Part shown: positions 8,346 through 16,515 of the stretch, piece by piece
How the letters are laid out: every line of letters starts with the position of its first letter
How positions within the stretch are numbered: the stretch's first letter is position 1
DNA from: Pseudomonas sp. S31
Lineage (GTDB): Bacteria > Pseudomonadota > Gammaproteobacteria > Pseudomonadales > Pseudomonadaceae
Reading direction: 5' to 3'
DNA: 64,000 bases
Assembly: GCF_016648105.1 (NCBI RefSeq)
Contig: NZ_JACVVE010000024.1
Location: forward strand, 1-64,000
Position numbers and translations under genes: made by a program
Notes under the pieces: model-generated
Seen by the model: only the letters and a program-made list of their open reading frames with translations
Told to the model about the DNA's origin: nothing
Databases searched by the model: none

Positions 8346-9041
8346 TCACTCCTCGTGCACCACCTCCAGCACCCGGATCAGGTCCGGCTGCGGGTAATGC
8401 CACCTGACCTGCACATCCCAGAATTTCACCCCATACACCCGCTCAGGCGGCGGTAGCTGGTACGCCGGCCGCGGATCCTGCGCCAGGCATTGCTCGATCA
8501 GCTCGACCAGCGGCTCATCCAGGCGCAAGGCATGCTCGCGGGCCTGGGGCAGGGCACTGTCGCTCCAGGTCACCGCGATCGCTGCAGGCGGCTCGCTGGC
8601 CATCTGGTTGCGGGCATCGCCAACGCTGTCGGCATAGGGCACGTAGGGCTTGATGTCGAGCACCGGGGTACCATCGAGCAGGTCGATGCCGGACAACAGC
8701 AGGCGCCCGGGCTCGACACGTTCGAGACGCACCACCGACTGGCCGATGCCGTTCGGTCGGTGGGTGGCGCGGGTGGCGAACACGCCCATGCTCTTGTTGC
8801 CGCCCAGCCGCGGTGGGCGCACCTTGAGGCGTGGCTTGTCTTCCAGGGCCTGGTGGAACAGGAACAGGATCCAGACGTGGCTGACCTGCTCCAGGCCGGC
8901 GACCGCGTCGCCCTGGTCGAACGGTGGCAGCAGCTCCAGCACGCCGCGTGCGGCTGGCGCCAGATGCGGCTGGCGCGGGATGGCGAACTTCTCCTTGAAG
9001 CACGAGCGCACGATACCGACCGGCGAAACCGAATACTGCAT
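8346..9041 (-). CDS. trmO: tRNA (N6-threonylcarbamoyladenosine37-N6)-methyltransferase TrmO
   Basis: TrmO (YaeB/TsaA family), 231 aa, which methylates t6A37 of ACC-decoding tRNA using SAM. The N-terminal VSPVGIVRSCFKEKFAIPRQP and the core RPPRLGGNKSMGVFATRATHRPNGIGQS are family hallmarks. ATG 9041 is taken as start; a GTG two codons upstream (9047) directly follows the stop of the preceding gene and is an alternative. It is the last gene of a probable minus-strand operon with the DUF1456 and S4-domain genes. Confidence 0.93.
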   Translation of the reverse strand: MQYSVSPVGIVRSCFKEKFAIPRQPHLAPAARGVLELLPPFDQGDAVAGLEQVSHVWILFLFHQALEDKPRLKVRPPRLGGNKSMGVFATRATHRPNGIGQSVVRLERVEPGRLLLSGIDLLDGTPVLDIKPYVPYADSVGDARNQMASEPPAAIAVTWSDSALPQAREHALRLDEPLVELIEQCLAQDPRPAYQLPPPERVYGVKFWDVQVRWHYPQPDLIRVLEVVHEE

Positions 9042-9047
9042 GCTCAC

Positions 9048-9509
9048 TCAGCCACGCACGCGCAGGGTCAGGCCCTTGAGGAAGTTGCGCAGCAACTGGT
9101 CGCCGCAGGGGCGATAGTTGTCATGCCCGGCCTTGCGGAACAGGGCGCTGAGCTCGGGTTTGGACACCGGGAAGTTCACCGACTTGAGGATCGCGTGCAG
9201 GTCGTCTTCCTTGAGCTCGAAGGCGACCCGCAGCTTCTTGAGCACGGTATTGTTGGTCACCGGCAACTCGACCGGCTGCGGCGGGCGGCTGTCATCTCTG
9301 CCGCGGCGGTGGATCACCAGGCCATCGAGAAAGTGCGCCATGACCCGTTCCGGGCAGCGCACGAAGCCCGCTTCGTCTTCCTTCTTCAGGTAGGTGGCGA
9401 GTACCACTGGGTTAACCTCGAGGCCGGACAGCTCGATGATCTCGGCCATCTTGGCGTCGTTCACCTTGAGCATGTAGCGCAGGCTGCGCAGGACATCGTT
9501 GTGGTTCAT
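9048..9509 (-). CDS. DUF1456 family protein (YehS-like)
   Basis: A 153-aa protein of the DUF1456/YehS family. It contains two related halves, each opening with a similar pattern (NDVLRSLRYMLKVNDAKMAEII and NTVLKKLRVAFELKEDDLHAILK), a duplicated helical domain. Start at ATG 9509 with AGGAT upstream; the frame open further upstream runs into the preceding gene and is not used. The biochemical role is unknown. Placement between a pseudouridine-synthase-like gene and trmO hints at RNA metabolism, but this is context only. Confidence 0.85.
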   Translation of the reverse strand: MNHNDVLRSLRYMLKVNDAKMAEIIELSGLEVNPVVLATYLKKEDEAGFVRCPERVMAHFLDGLVIHRRGRDDSRPPQPVELPVTNNTVLKKLRVAFELKEDDLHAILKSVNFPVSKPELSALFRKAGHDNYRPCGDQLLRNFLKGLTLRVRG

Positions 9510-9558
9510 GTGACTTGGATCCTGTTCAAAGCCGCACCTCCAGGCGCGGCGGTATCGC

Positions 9559-10269
9559 TTAGAAACGTTCGGTGCTGGCGACGTAGCGCCATTGGCCCAG
9601 GGGCAGCTTGCCCATGGAAACGCCACCCAGGCGGATACGGCGCATGCCAAGAACTTCCAGGCGCAGATAGGCGCACAGTTCGGCGATCTGCCCTGGCTGC
9701 GGGTTTTTCAGGGCCATGCGCAGGTGGGTCTCGTTCTGCCAGCTGGCCTTGGCCTTGGGCAGTTCGCGGTCGTTGCGCGTGGCACCACGGGCCAGGCGCT
9801 CCAGGGCCTGAGGCGTGGTTTCGCCGCGCACCTCGATGATGTATTCCTGCTCCATACGGCGCAGGTCGGCGTCGAGCTTGCGGGTCACACGCCAGTCCTG
9901 GGTGAACACCTGCAGCCCGCTGGCGCCGCGCTGCAGCGGCGCCAGGCAGGTCAGCCGGGCAAAATGGCCGTGCAGCGGGCGCACGCCCTCGCGGTGGGCT
10001 TCGCTGAGGCTGGCCATGGTCATGCTGGTGCGAGCGGTTTCGCTGTCCATGTCGGCGACTTGGTGCAGCAACAGGGTCACCGGCTCCAGGGTTTCGGCGC
10101 GGGCGCCCGGCAGTAGCGCGACCTGTTGCGATTCGACCTTGAACTGCGGCTGCTCGACCACCACGCCATCGACCGTGACCCAGCCGCCTTCGATATAGAG
10201 CTCGGCCTCGCGGCGAGAGCAGCCCAGCTGCTCGACAAGGCGTTTGGACAGGCGCACGGCTTCTGACAT
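9559..10269 (-). CDS. RsuA/RluF-type pseudouridine-synthase-like protein with S4 domain, catalytic Asp missing
   Basis: A 236-aa protein. An N-terminal S4 RNA-binding domain is recognisable (RLSKRLVEQLGCSRREAELYIEGGWVTVDGVVV), followed by an RsuA/RluF-like fold (SWQNETHLRMALKNPQPGQI, LEVLGMRRIRLGGVSMGKLPLGQWR). The active-site motif normally reads GRLDxxTxGL. Here it reads APLQRGASGL at about residues 110-119, so Gln occupies the catalytic Asp position. It may bind rRNA without isomerising uridine, or use a shifted residue. Normally annotated as an rRNA pseudouridine synthase. It is first in the minus-strand group with DUF1456 and trmO. Confidence 0.85.
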   Translation of the reverse strand: MSEAVRLSKRLVEQLGCSRREAELYIEGGWVTVDGVVVEQPQFKVESQQVALLPGARAETLEPVTLLLHQVADMDSETARTSMTMASLSEAHREGVRPLHGHFARLTCLAPLQRGASGLQVFTQDWRVTRKLDADLRRMEQEYIIEVRGETTPQALERLARGATRNDRELPKAKASWQNETHLRMALKNPQPGQIAELCAYLRLEVLGMRRIRLGGVSMGKLPLGQWRYVASTERF

Positions 10270-10389
10270 GACAGCGATTCACAAGGCAGGGAAAGACCTA
10301 CATTGTACCTGCCCGGGCAGCCAAGATGATGGTAATCCATGTCAAATACGCCATTTAGGAAACATTGCACGGCGCCTTTCATGGTCGTC

Positions 10390-10851
10390 TTAGGACGCTG
10401 TGCGAATCCGCCGCATGTGCAGGAGCGGATAGGGCTGTCCCAGGCCGTCGGTTTCCGAGCGGCCAACCACCTCGAAGCCTTCGTGCAGGTAGAAGCCCAA
10501 CGCCTGGTGGTTCTGCTCGTTGACGTCCAGGCGCTCGGCATCGAGTTCGGCCACGGCATAGCGCAACAGCCGCTTGCCCACGCCCTGGCCGCGGTAATCG
10601 GGGGCGACGAAGAGCATGGCGACCTGGCCGTTGGTGACTCCGGCAAAGCCGCAGATGCGCTGCCGGGCATCTTTGCAGCAGATCAACATGACGGCATCCA
10701 GGTAGCGACGCAGCACCTGTTCGCGCAGCAGCACGATGTAGTAGTCGGGGAGGAAATCGTGGGTCGCCCGCACCGAGGCCTCCCAGACTTGGACCAGTTC
10801 CTCGAAGTCCTGCGGGTGTGGGGTGTGCAGTGTCGCCAGTAGATGCGTCAT
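10390..10851 (-). CDS. GNAT-family N-acetyltransferase, YjaB-like
   Basis: A 153-aa acetyltransferase. The N-terminal VQVWEASVRATHDFLP, the acetyl-CoA loop YRGQGVGKRLL, and the C-terminal NVNEQNHQALGFYLHEGFEVVGRSETDGLGQPYPLLH-type region (VNEQNHQALGFY, GQPYPLLHM) closely resemble E. coli YjaB. ATG 10851 is the start that gives the normal length; the open frame upstream passes through the rimO terminator and is rejected. The substrate is unknown. Confidence 0.85.
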   Translation of the reverse strand: MTHLLATLHTPHPQDFEELVQVWEASVRATHDFLPDYYIVLLREQVLRRYLDAVMLICCKDARQRICGFAGVTNGQVAMLFVAPDYRGQGVGKRLLRYAVAELDAERLDVNEQNHQALGFYLHEGFEVVGRSETDGLGQPYPLLHMRRIRTAS

Positions 10852-10889
10852 GGAATGTTCTCCCGAGGGTATGGGGAAAACATAGATGC

Positions 10890-10917
10890 AAAAAAATCCC
10901 CCGCCACTGGGCGGGGT
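10890..10917 (-). terminator. Rho-independent terminator after rimO
   Basis: On the minus strand the stem CCCCGCC/GGCGGGG with loop CAGT is followed by A and seven T. It lies 20 bp past the rimO stop and upstream of the acetyltransferase start. Confidence 0.9.
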
Positions 10918-10936
10918 AGGTTCGGGTTGGGAGCGG

Positions 10937-12268
10937 TCAGATAGGCTCGGCCCACATGTCGTATTCATCGGCATCGACTACGCGGCAACGTACCTTGTCG
11001 CCCGGCTTGAAGCCGTGGTTGCCATCGATGAACACGCTGCCGTCGATTTCCGGGGCATCGAAGAAGCTACGGCCGACCGAGCCCTGCTCCTCGACTTCGT
11101 CGATCAGCACGTCGATTTCCTTGCCGATGCGCAGTTGCAGGCGTGCGGCGCTGATGGCCTGCTGGTGGGCCATGAAGCGGTCCCAACGGTCCTGCTTGAC
11201 GTCGTCGGGCACTTCGTCCAGGCCCAGATCGTTGGCCGGGGCGCCTTCGACCGGCGAGTACTGGAAGCAGCCGACGCGGTCGAGCTGGGCTTCGGTCAGC
11301 CAGTCGAGCAGGTACTGGAAGTCTTCCTCGGTCTCACCTGGGAAGCCGACGATGAAGGTGGAGCGGATCACCAGTTCCGGGCACTGTTCGCGCCAGTTCT
11401 TGATGCGCGCCAGGGTACGGTCCTCGAAGGCCGGGCGCTTCATCGACTTGAGCACCTTGGGGCTGGCGTGCTGGAACGGGATGTCCAGGTACGGCAGGAT
11501 CTTGCCGGCGGCCATCAGCGGGATCACGTCGTCGACGTTGGGGTACGGGTACACGTAGTGCAGGCGCACCCAGGCACCCAGGCTACTCAGGGCCTCGCAC
11601 AGTTCGAGCATGCGGGTCTTGACCGGGCGGCCGTTCCAGAAGTCGGTCTTGTACTTGACGTCGACGCCGTAGGCGCTGGTGTCCTGGGAGATCACCAGGA
11701 TCTCCTTGACGCCGGCCTTGACCAGGCGCTCCGCCTCGCTCAGTACCTCGCCCACCGGGCGGCTGACCAGCTTGCCACGCATCGACGGGATGATGCAGAA
11801 GCTGCAGCTGTGGTTGCAGCCTTCGGAAATCTTCAGATAGGCGTAGTGGCGCGGGGTCAGCTTGACGCCCTGGGGTGGCACCAGGTCGATCAGCGGGTTG
11901 TGGTCCTGGCGCGGCGGGACCACTTCGTGCACGGCATTGACCACCTGCTCGTACTGCTGCGGGCCGGACACCGACAGCACGCTCGGGTGCACGTCACGGA
12001 TGTTGCCTTCCTCGACACCCATGCAGCCGGTGACGATGACCTTGCCGTTTTCCTTGATCGCTTCGCCGATCACTTCCAACGACTCGGCCTTGGCGCTGTC
12101 GATGAAGCCGCAGGTGTTGACCACCACCACGTCGGCGTCCTCGTAGGTGGGCACGACTTCATAACCTTCCATGCGCAACTGGGTCAGGATGCGCTCGGAA
12201 TCGACCAGGGCCTTGGGGCAACCCAGGGATACGAAGCCGACCTTCGGCGTGGCGGGAGTGGTGGACAT
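10937..12268 (-). CDS. rimO: Ribosomal protein uS12 methylthiotransferase RimO
   Basis: Radical-SAM methylthiotransferase of 443 aa that modifies Asp89 of ribosomal protein S12. Domains in order: an N-terminal UPF0004 domain (VGFVSLGCPKALVDSERI, NTCGFIDSAKAES, GCMGVEEGNI supplying cluster cysteines), a radical-SAM core with CNHSCSFC, and a C-terminal TRAM domain. ATG 12268 is chosen because RimO begins just before VGFVSLGCPK; the ORF extension upstream is not conserved-looking. A sigma-70-like promoter lies at 12360-12388 on the minus strand. Confidence 0.97.
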   Translation of the reverse strand: MSTTPATPKVGFVSLGCPKALVDSERILTQLRMEGYEVVPTYEDADVVVVNTCGFIDSAKAESLEVIGEAIKENGKVIVTGCMGVEEGNIRDVHPSVLSVSGPQQYEQVVNAVHEVVPPRQDHNPLIDLVPPQGVKLTPRHYAYLKISEGCNHSCSFCIIPSMRGKLVSRPVGEVLSEAERLVKAGVKEILVISQDTSAYGVDVKYKTDFWNGRPVKTRMLELCEALSSLGAWVRLHYVYPYPNVDDVIPLMAAGKILPYLDIPFQHASPKVLKSMKRPAFEDRTLARIKNWREQCPELVIRSTFIVGFPGETEEDFQYLLDWLTEAQLDRVGCFQYSPVEGAPANDLGLDEVPDDVKQDRWDRFMAHQQAISAARLQLRIGKEIDVLIDEVEEQGSVGRSFFDAPEIDGSVFIDGNHGFKPGDKVRCRVVDADEYDMWAEPI

Positions 12269-12359
12269 GGCTAACCTCGGTATTGAATGCAGGTCGCCCG
12301 GCCGCTGACGGGGGCGATCTCGACGGGCGCTTCTAGCGCCTCTGATCAAAAAGTGCGCA

Positions 12360-12388
12360 ATTCTAGCGAGCGCAAGGGCGCTTGACCA
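12360..12388 (-). promoter_or_regulatory. Putative sigma-70 promoter of rimO
   Basis: Read on the minus strand: TGGTCA, a 17-bp spacer, then TAGAAT, about 90 bp before the rimO start. The -35 part lies inside the left copy of the direct repeat flanking the toxin-antitoxin genes. Confidence 0.5.
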
Positions 12389-12410
12389 GCAGAAAAGCGA
12401 CGAACGCTGC
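12371..12410 (+). repeat. Direct repeat, left copy, flanking the toxin-antitoxin pair
   Basis: Imperfect repeat of about 40 bp. The last 22 bp (12389-12410) are identical to 13103-13124, and the preceding part is similar (CGCAAGGGC.. versus CGCAAAGCC.., both followed by TGACC). It lies in the rimO promoter region. Confidence 0.85.
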
Positions 12411-12543
12411 ATCACGTCGGATGAGCACTTGGCGCAACGCCTGAAAGACCTGGCAACACACCGTCGCTTCGGTATCCCTTGAAGACAGCGAGGCCAGCTA
12501 CCACCTTTTTCACGCCATCAAAGCCTGTTTTTCTACTTATTAA

Positions 12544-12768
12544 GTGAAGCAGCTGCGAAGAATCAACAAAGCCGACCAGCCGAAAATCTATGACGCAGCC
12601 CAGGCATTGGCCCATATGCCCGACGTCGCCAGCGTGAAGGCGCTGACCAACCATTGCTATGGCTACCGACTGCGAGCTGGTAACTACCGCATCCTGTTCG
12701 ACTGGGATGGCGGCGTGAAGATCGTCAACATCGAGGAGGTCAAAAAGCGCGATGAGCACACCTACTAA
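12544..12768 (+). CDS. RelE/ParE-family toxin, possibly N-terminally short
   Basis: A 74-aa RelE-fold protein whose family are mRNA interferases or gyrase inhibitors. The recognisable core is LRRINKADQPKIYDAAQAL, then YRLRAGNYRILFDWDGGVKIVNIEEVKKRDEHTY. The only upstream start is GTG 12544, directly after an in-frame TAA at 12541-12543, with no ribosome site. RelE proteins usually have a first beta strand of about ten residues before the LRRI helix, and this is missing, so the gene may be a truncated relic or use another initiation mode. It overlaps the antitoxin gene by 17 bp. Confidence 0.75.
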   Translation: MKQLRRINKADQPKIYDAAQALAHMPDVASVKALTNHCYGYRLRAGNYRILFDWDGGVKIVNIEEVKKRDEHTY

Positions 12769-13078
12769 CGTCCAGATCATCAACGGCGCTGATGGCCGCC
12801 CAGCCTTCGTCGTACTGCCCTATGCCGACTATATCGCCAGCCGCTCGCCAACCGATCTGGTGCCCAATGAGGTGGTGGGCTACATGGTCAAGGACGGCCT
12901 GACGGCCATTGCTGCCTGGCGACGGCATCTGGATCTTACCCAGGCCGAGATGGCAGAGCGTCTGGGCATCTCGCAGTCGGCCTACGCCCAGCAAGAAACC
13001 GTCGAGCGGCCGCGCAAGGCCACTCGCGAGAAAATTGCCACGGCACTCGGCATCCCGATGCAGTTGCTGGATCTCTGA
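12752..13078 (+). CDS. XRE-type antitoxin with helix-turn-helix domain
   Basis: A 108-aa protein. The N-terminal half (NVQIINGADGRPAFVVLPYADYIA) resembles the Phd/YefM-type strand that binds a toxin. The C-terminal half is an XRE helix-turn-helix (WRRHLDLTQAEMAERLGISQSAYAQQE). It starts inside the toxin gene (17-bp overlap), so translation is coupled; toxin-first order is as in HigBA-type modules. It probably represses its own operon. The pair sits between direct repeats in the rimO-kup gap. Confidence 0.88.
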   Translation: MSTPTNVQIINGADGRPAFVVLPYADYIASRSPTDLVPNEVVGYMVKDGLTAIAAWRRHLDLTQAEMAERLGISQSAYAQQETVERPRKATREKIATALGIPMQLLDL

Positions 13079-13083
13079 GTACG

Positions 13084-13124
13084 CGCAAAGCCCCTGACCC
13101 TGGCAGAAAAGCGACGAACGCTGC
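13084..13124 (+). repeat. Direct repeat, right copy, flanking the toxin-antitoxin pair
   Basis: Second copy of the repeat at 12371-12410, starting 5 bp after the antitoxin stop. The 22 bp at 13103-13124 are identical to the left copy at an offset of 714 bp. Confidence 0.85.
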
Positions 13125-13216
13125 GCTATGCTTCGCGGCATTGCGCCCAGGTTTCTGCAAGGCTTTGGCGTTGGGGGAGTTGTTCCGGTCTTCACGACCT
13201 TCTGCGGGAGTGGTCG

Positions 13217-15127
13217 ATGGTTCAGGCAAGCGGTCACGCCGAAGGTGGGCAGGCGGGGAAACAGGGTGCGGCGCGGTCCATGGGCCTGCTCGTGGCAGCG
13301 GTCGGGGTGGTGTATGGCGACATTGGTACCAGCCCGCTTTATACCCTCAAGGAAGTCTTCACCGGCGGCTACGGCGTGCCGGTCAACCATGATGGCGTGC
13401 TCGGGATCCTGTCGCTGATCCTCTGGTCGCTGCTGTGGGTGGTGTCGTTCAAGTACGTGATGTTCATCCTGCGCGCCGACAACCAGGGCGAGGGCGGTAC
13501 CATGGCCCTGACGGCCCTGGCCCGCCGGGCGACCGCGGCCTACCCGCGGCTGCGCTCGCTGATGGTCATCTGTGGGTTGATCGGCGCTTCGCTGTTCTAT
13601 GGCGACAGCATGATCACCCCGGCGGTGTCGGTGCTATCGGCGGTGGAGGGCATGGGCCTGGCCTTCGACGGCATCGACCATTGGGTGGTGCCGTTGTCGC
13701 TGGTGGTGCTGGTGGCGCTGTTCCTGGTGCAGAAGCACGGCACCGAGAAGATCGGCAAGTTGTTCGGCCCGATCATGGTCACCTGGTTCCTGGTGCTGGC
13801 GGCGCTCGGGGTGCATGGCATCTCGCAGAGCCCGGAAGTGCTCAAGGCGTTCAACCCGGGCTGGGCGGTGAACTTCTTCGTGGTCCACCCTGGCATGGGC
13901 GTGGCCATTCTTGGGGCCGTGGTGCTGGCGCTGACCGGTGCCGAGGCGCTGTATGCCGACATGGGGCACTTTGGCCGCAAGCCGATTGCCCGCGCCTGGT
14001 TCGCCCTGGTGTTGCCGGCGTTGGTGCTCAATTACTTCGGCCAGGGCGCGATCCTGCTGCAGAACCCTGAGGCAGCACGCAACCCGTTCTACCTGCTGGC
14101 ACCCGGCTGGGCCTTGCTGCCGCTGGTCGGCCTGTCGACCATGGCCACGGTCATCGCCTCGCAGGCGGTGATCTCCGGGGCCTTCTCCCTGACCCGGCAG
14201 GCCATCCAGCTGGGCTACATCCCGCGCATGCACATCCAGCACACCTCCAGCGATGAGCAGGGGCAGATCTACATCGGCGCGGTGAACTGGACGCTGATGG
14301 TCGGCGTGGTGCTGCTGGTGATCGGTTTCGAGTCGTCCGGCGCCTTGGCCGCTGCCTACGGGGTGGCGGTGACCGGCACCATGCTGATGACCACGATCCT
14401 GGTGTCTTCGGTGATGCTGCTACTGTGGAAGTGGCCGCCGTTGCTGGCGGTGCCGATCCTGCTTGGCTTTCTCTTCGTCGATGGCCTGTTTTTCGCTGCC
14501 AACGTGCCGAAGATCGTCCAGGGTGGGGCGTTCCCGGTACTGGCCGGTGCGGTCCTGTTCCTGTTGATGAGTACCTGGAAGCGCGGCAAGCAGATCCTCG
14601 TCGAGCGTATCGATGAGGCGGCATTGCCGCTGCCGATCTTCATTGCCAGCATCCGCGTACAACCGCCGCACCGGGTCGAGGGCACGGCCGTGTTCCTCAC
14701 CGCGCGGCCGGATGCGGTGCCCCATGCGCTGTTGCACAACATGCTGCACCACCAGGTGTTGCACAGCCAGGTGGTGCTGCTGACGGTGGTGAGCGAGGAC
14801 CGGCCGCGGGTGCCGGAGCCTGAGCGTTTCGAGGTCGAGGCCTATGGCGATGGCTTCTTCCGCGTGCTGCTGCACTTTGGTTTCATGGACGAGCCGGACG
14901 TGCCGGCGGCCCTGAAGTTGTGCCATCTGGAAGCGCTGGATTTCAGCCCGATGCGCACCACGTATTTCCTCAGCCGGGAAACGGTGATCGCCTCGCGCCT
15001 GGAGGGGATGTCCCGCTGGCGGGGGAACCTGTTCGCCTTCCTGCTGAAGAATGCCAACGGCAACCTGCGATTCTTCAACCTGCCGTTGAACCGGGTGATC
15101 GAGTTGGGGACGCAGGTCGAGATCTGA
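13217..15127 (+). CDS. kup: Low-affinity K+/H+ symporter Kup
   Basis: Kup/HAK potassium transporter of 636 aa in the inner membrane. The N-terminal GVVYGDIGTSPLYTLKEVF and the following YGDSMITPAVSVLSAVEG are signatures of the family. About twelve hydrophobic segments run to residue 450, then a cytoplasmic C-terminal domain of about 180 aa follows. ATG 13217 has GGGAG upstream. Downstream is a REP-type palindrome and the convergent acvB gene. Confidence 0.96.
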   Translation: MVQASGHAEGGQAGKQGAARSMGLLVAAVGVVYGDIGTSPLYTLKEVFTGGYGVPVNHDGVLGILSLILWSLLWVVSFKYVMFILRADNQGEGGTMALTALARRATAAYPRLRSLMVICGLIGASLFYGDSMITPAVSVLSAVEGMGLAFDGIDHWVVPLSLVVLVALFLVQKHGTEKIGKLFGPIMVTWFLVLAALGVHGISQSPEVLKAFNPGWAVNFFVVHPGMGVAILGAVVLALTGAEALYADMGHFGRKPIARAWFALVLPALVLNYFGQGAILLQNPEAARNPFYLLAPGWALLPLVGLSTMATVIASQAVISGAFSLTRQAIQLGYIPRMHIQHTSSDEQGQIYIGAVNWTLMVGVVLLVIGFESSGALAAAYGVAVTGTMLMTTILVSSVMLLLWKWPPLLAVPILLGFLFVDGLFFAANVPKIVQGGAFPVLAGAVLFLLMSTWKRGKQILVERIDEAALPLPIFIASIRVQPPHRVEGTAVFLTARPDAVPHALLHNMLHHQVLHSQVVLLTVVSEDRPRVPEPERFEVEAYGDGFFRVLLHFGFMDEPDVPAALKLCHLEALDFSPMRTTYFLSRETVIASRLEGMSRWRGNLFAFLLKNANGNLRFFNLPLNRVIELGTQVEI

Positions 15128-15139
15128 GGGCTCAAGCCA

Positions 15140-15204
15140 GGTGCGGTGCCTGCTTCGCGGGTAAATCGCAGCGGCGAACCGCCGCTCCTACAGGGACCGC
15201 ACCA
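15140..15204. repeat. REP-type palindromic element between kup and acvB
   Basis: An outer stem GGTGCGGT..CCTG / CAGGGACCGCACC encloses TTCGCGGGTAAATCGCAGCGGCGAACCGCCGCTCC-like sequence with an inner GCGGCGAACCGCCGC hairpin. It carries the TTCGCGGG and GCTCCTACAGG blocks seen at other REP sites in the window. It lies between two convergent genes and may act as a terminator. Confidence 0.75.
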
Positions 15205-15222
15205 GCTTTCCGGTCGCTGGGC

Positions 15223-16515
15223 TCAGTTCTGTTCCGCCACGCTGGACTTGCCCTGACGCGTATCGATCTCGCCGATCAGGCGTTTGGCCAGTGCCGGGTA
15301 GTTCTCGTCGAAGTGGTGCCCGCCAGGCAGCTTCATGCGCTCACCTACCGCCGTCTTGTCGGTGCAGCCACTTTCGTCGGCCTCTTCCACGCCGTACACG
15401 CAGACCACCTTCGACGCCGGCAGCTTGGCCATCTCCGGCCCGGTCGGGGCCTCCTGGCCTTCCTTGCCCAGCCAGCCTTCCACCTCGATCTCGAAACTGC
15501 CGCTGCGGGCGAAGGCCAGCAGCATGACCGCGTCGATACGCTGCTGGTCTTCGGCAGGCAGGCGGTTGTAGATCGCAGGCAACACATCGGCGCCGAATGA
15601 ATAGCCGGCCAGCACGAAGCGTTTGGTGCCCCACTTCTGACGGTAGTGCTGCATCAATTCCGACAGGTCGGCAGCGCTTTGCTCCGGCGTCTTGTGCTGC
15701 CAGTAATAGCGCAGGGTGTCGATGCCCACTACCGGATAGCCAAGCTTGGCCATTTCGCCAGCCACGTCGCGGTCCAGGTCGCGCCAGCCGCCGTCACCGG
15801 AGAGGAACAGGGTCACGGTGTCGGTGGTCTGGCCGGCCGGCACTTCCACCACGGGGATGGCCAGGGCATTGCCGTCGCGCCCGACCAGGGCTTGGGTCAG
15901 CTGGGCCTTGAGTACCTGCGGCAGGTGGATGTCGTAATCGCTGATACTGGTTTCGGCGTTGGCCTGGTCGCGCACGAACCCGGCACTGGCGTCATCCGGG
16001 TTGTCGTTCCAGGCCACGTTCCAATGGCCATGCGCAGCCGATTTGGGCAGCGCGGCCTTGCAGCCCGGTTGTTCGAGGCTGAAGTCGACCGAGATGGCCC
16101 GGGCCTTGTCGTCGCTCTGGCTGGCCAGCCAGCGCCAGGCCTGGGCTGCGCCTGGGCCGATGCCGGCGACTACGGTGGGTTGGCCGGCCAGTTGGCCAAT
16201 GGCCTGGTCCATCGTCTGCTGTTGTTGGCTGCAGTCGGTAGGCGGCAGGATCACCTGGACCAATTGCGCCTCGCCGGCTTGGCTCAGGTCGAGCAGCTGC
16301 TTGTCGGTCAGGGCCTGGTCCTGGGGCACGCCGATGGCGACCCGGGCCCTGGCGTGCACGCCAGGCGTCACGCGAGTCATCGGCAGGCCGCTGACCGTCA
16401 GTTGTTCGAGGCGTGCCTCAGGGGCAGGGCGGGTCCACAGCCAGAAGGCCACGGCGCCAGCAGCAGCGGCCAGCAGCAGGGGTATCAGTACATACAACCA
16501 ATAGCGTCGGATCAT
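15223..16515 (-). CDS. acvB: AcvB/VirJ-like periplasmic aminoacyl-phosphatidylglycerol hydrolase
   Basis: A 430-aa alpha/beta-hydrolase with an N-terminal membrane anchor or signal (residues 5-28). The C-terminal VirJ domain has SGDGGWRDLDRD at 239-250, the nucleophile motif GYSFGAD at 304-310 (Ser306) and a late His in GGHHFDENY. P. aeruginosa PA0919, next to its mprF homologue, hydrolyses alanyl-phosphatidylglycerol, and the same pairing is seen here. ATG 16515 overlaps the mprF stop by one base (TGATG), indicating translational coupling. The function is assigned by homology and synteny. Confidence 0.88.
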   Translation of the reverse strand: MIRRYWLYVLIPLLLAAAAGAVAFWLWTRPAPEARLEQLTVSGLPMTRVTPGVHARARVAIGVPQDQALTDKQLLDLSQAGEAQLVQVILPPTDCSQQQQTMDQAIGQLAGQPTVVAGIGPGAAQAWRWLASQSDDKARAISVDFSLEQPGCKAALPKSAAHGHWNVAWNDNPDDASAGFVRDQANAETSISDYDIHLPQVLKAQLTQALVGRDGNALAIPVVEVPAGQTTDTVTLFLSGDGGWRDLDRDVAGEMAKLGYPVVGIDTLRYYWQHKTPEQSAADLSELMQHYRQKWGTKRFVLAGYSFGADVLPAIYNRLPAEDQQRIDAVMLLAFARSGSFEIEVEGWLGKEGQEAPTGPEMAKLPASKVVCVYGVEEADESGCTDKTAVGERMKLPGGHHFDENYPALAKRLIGEIDTRQGKSSVAEQN

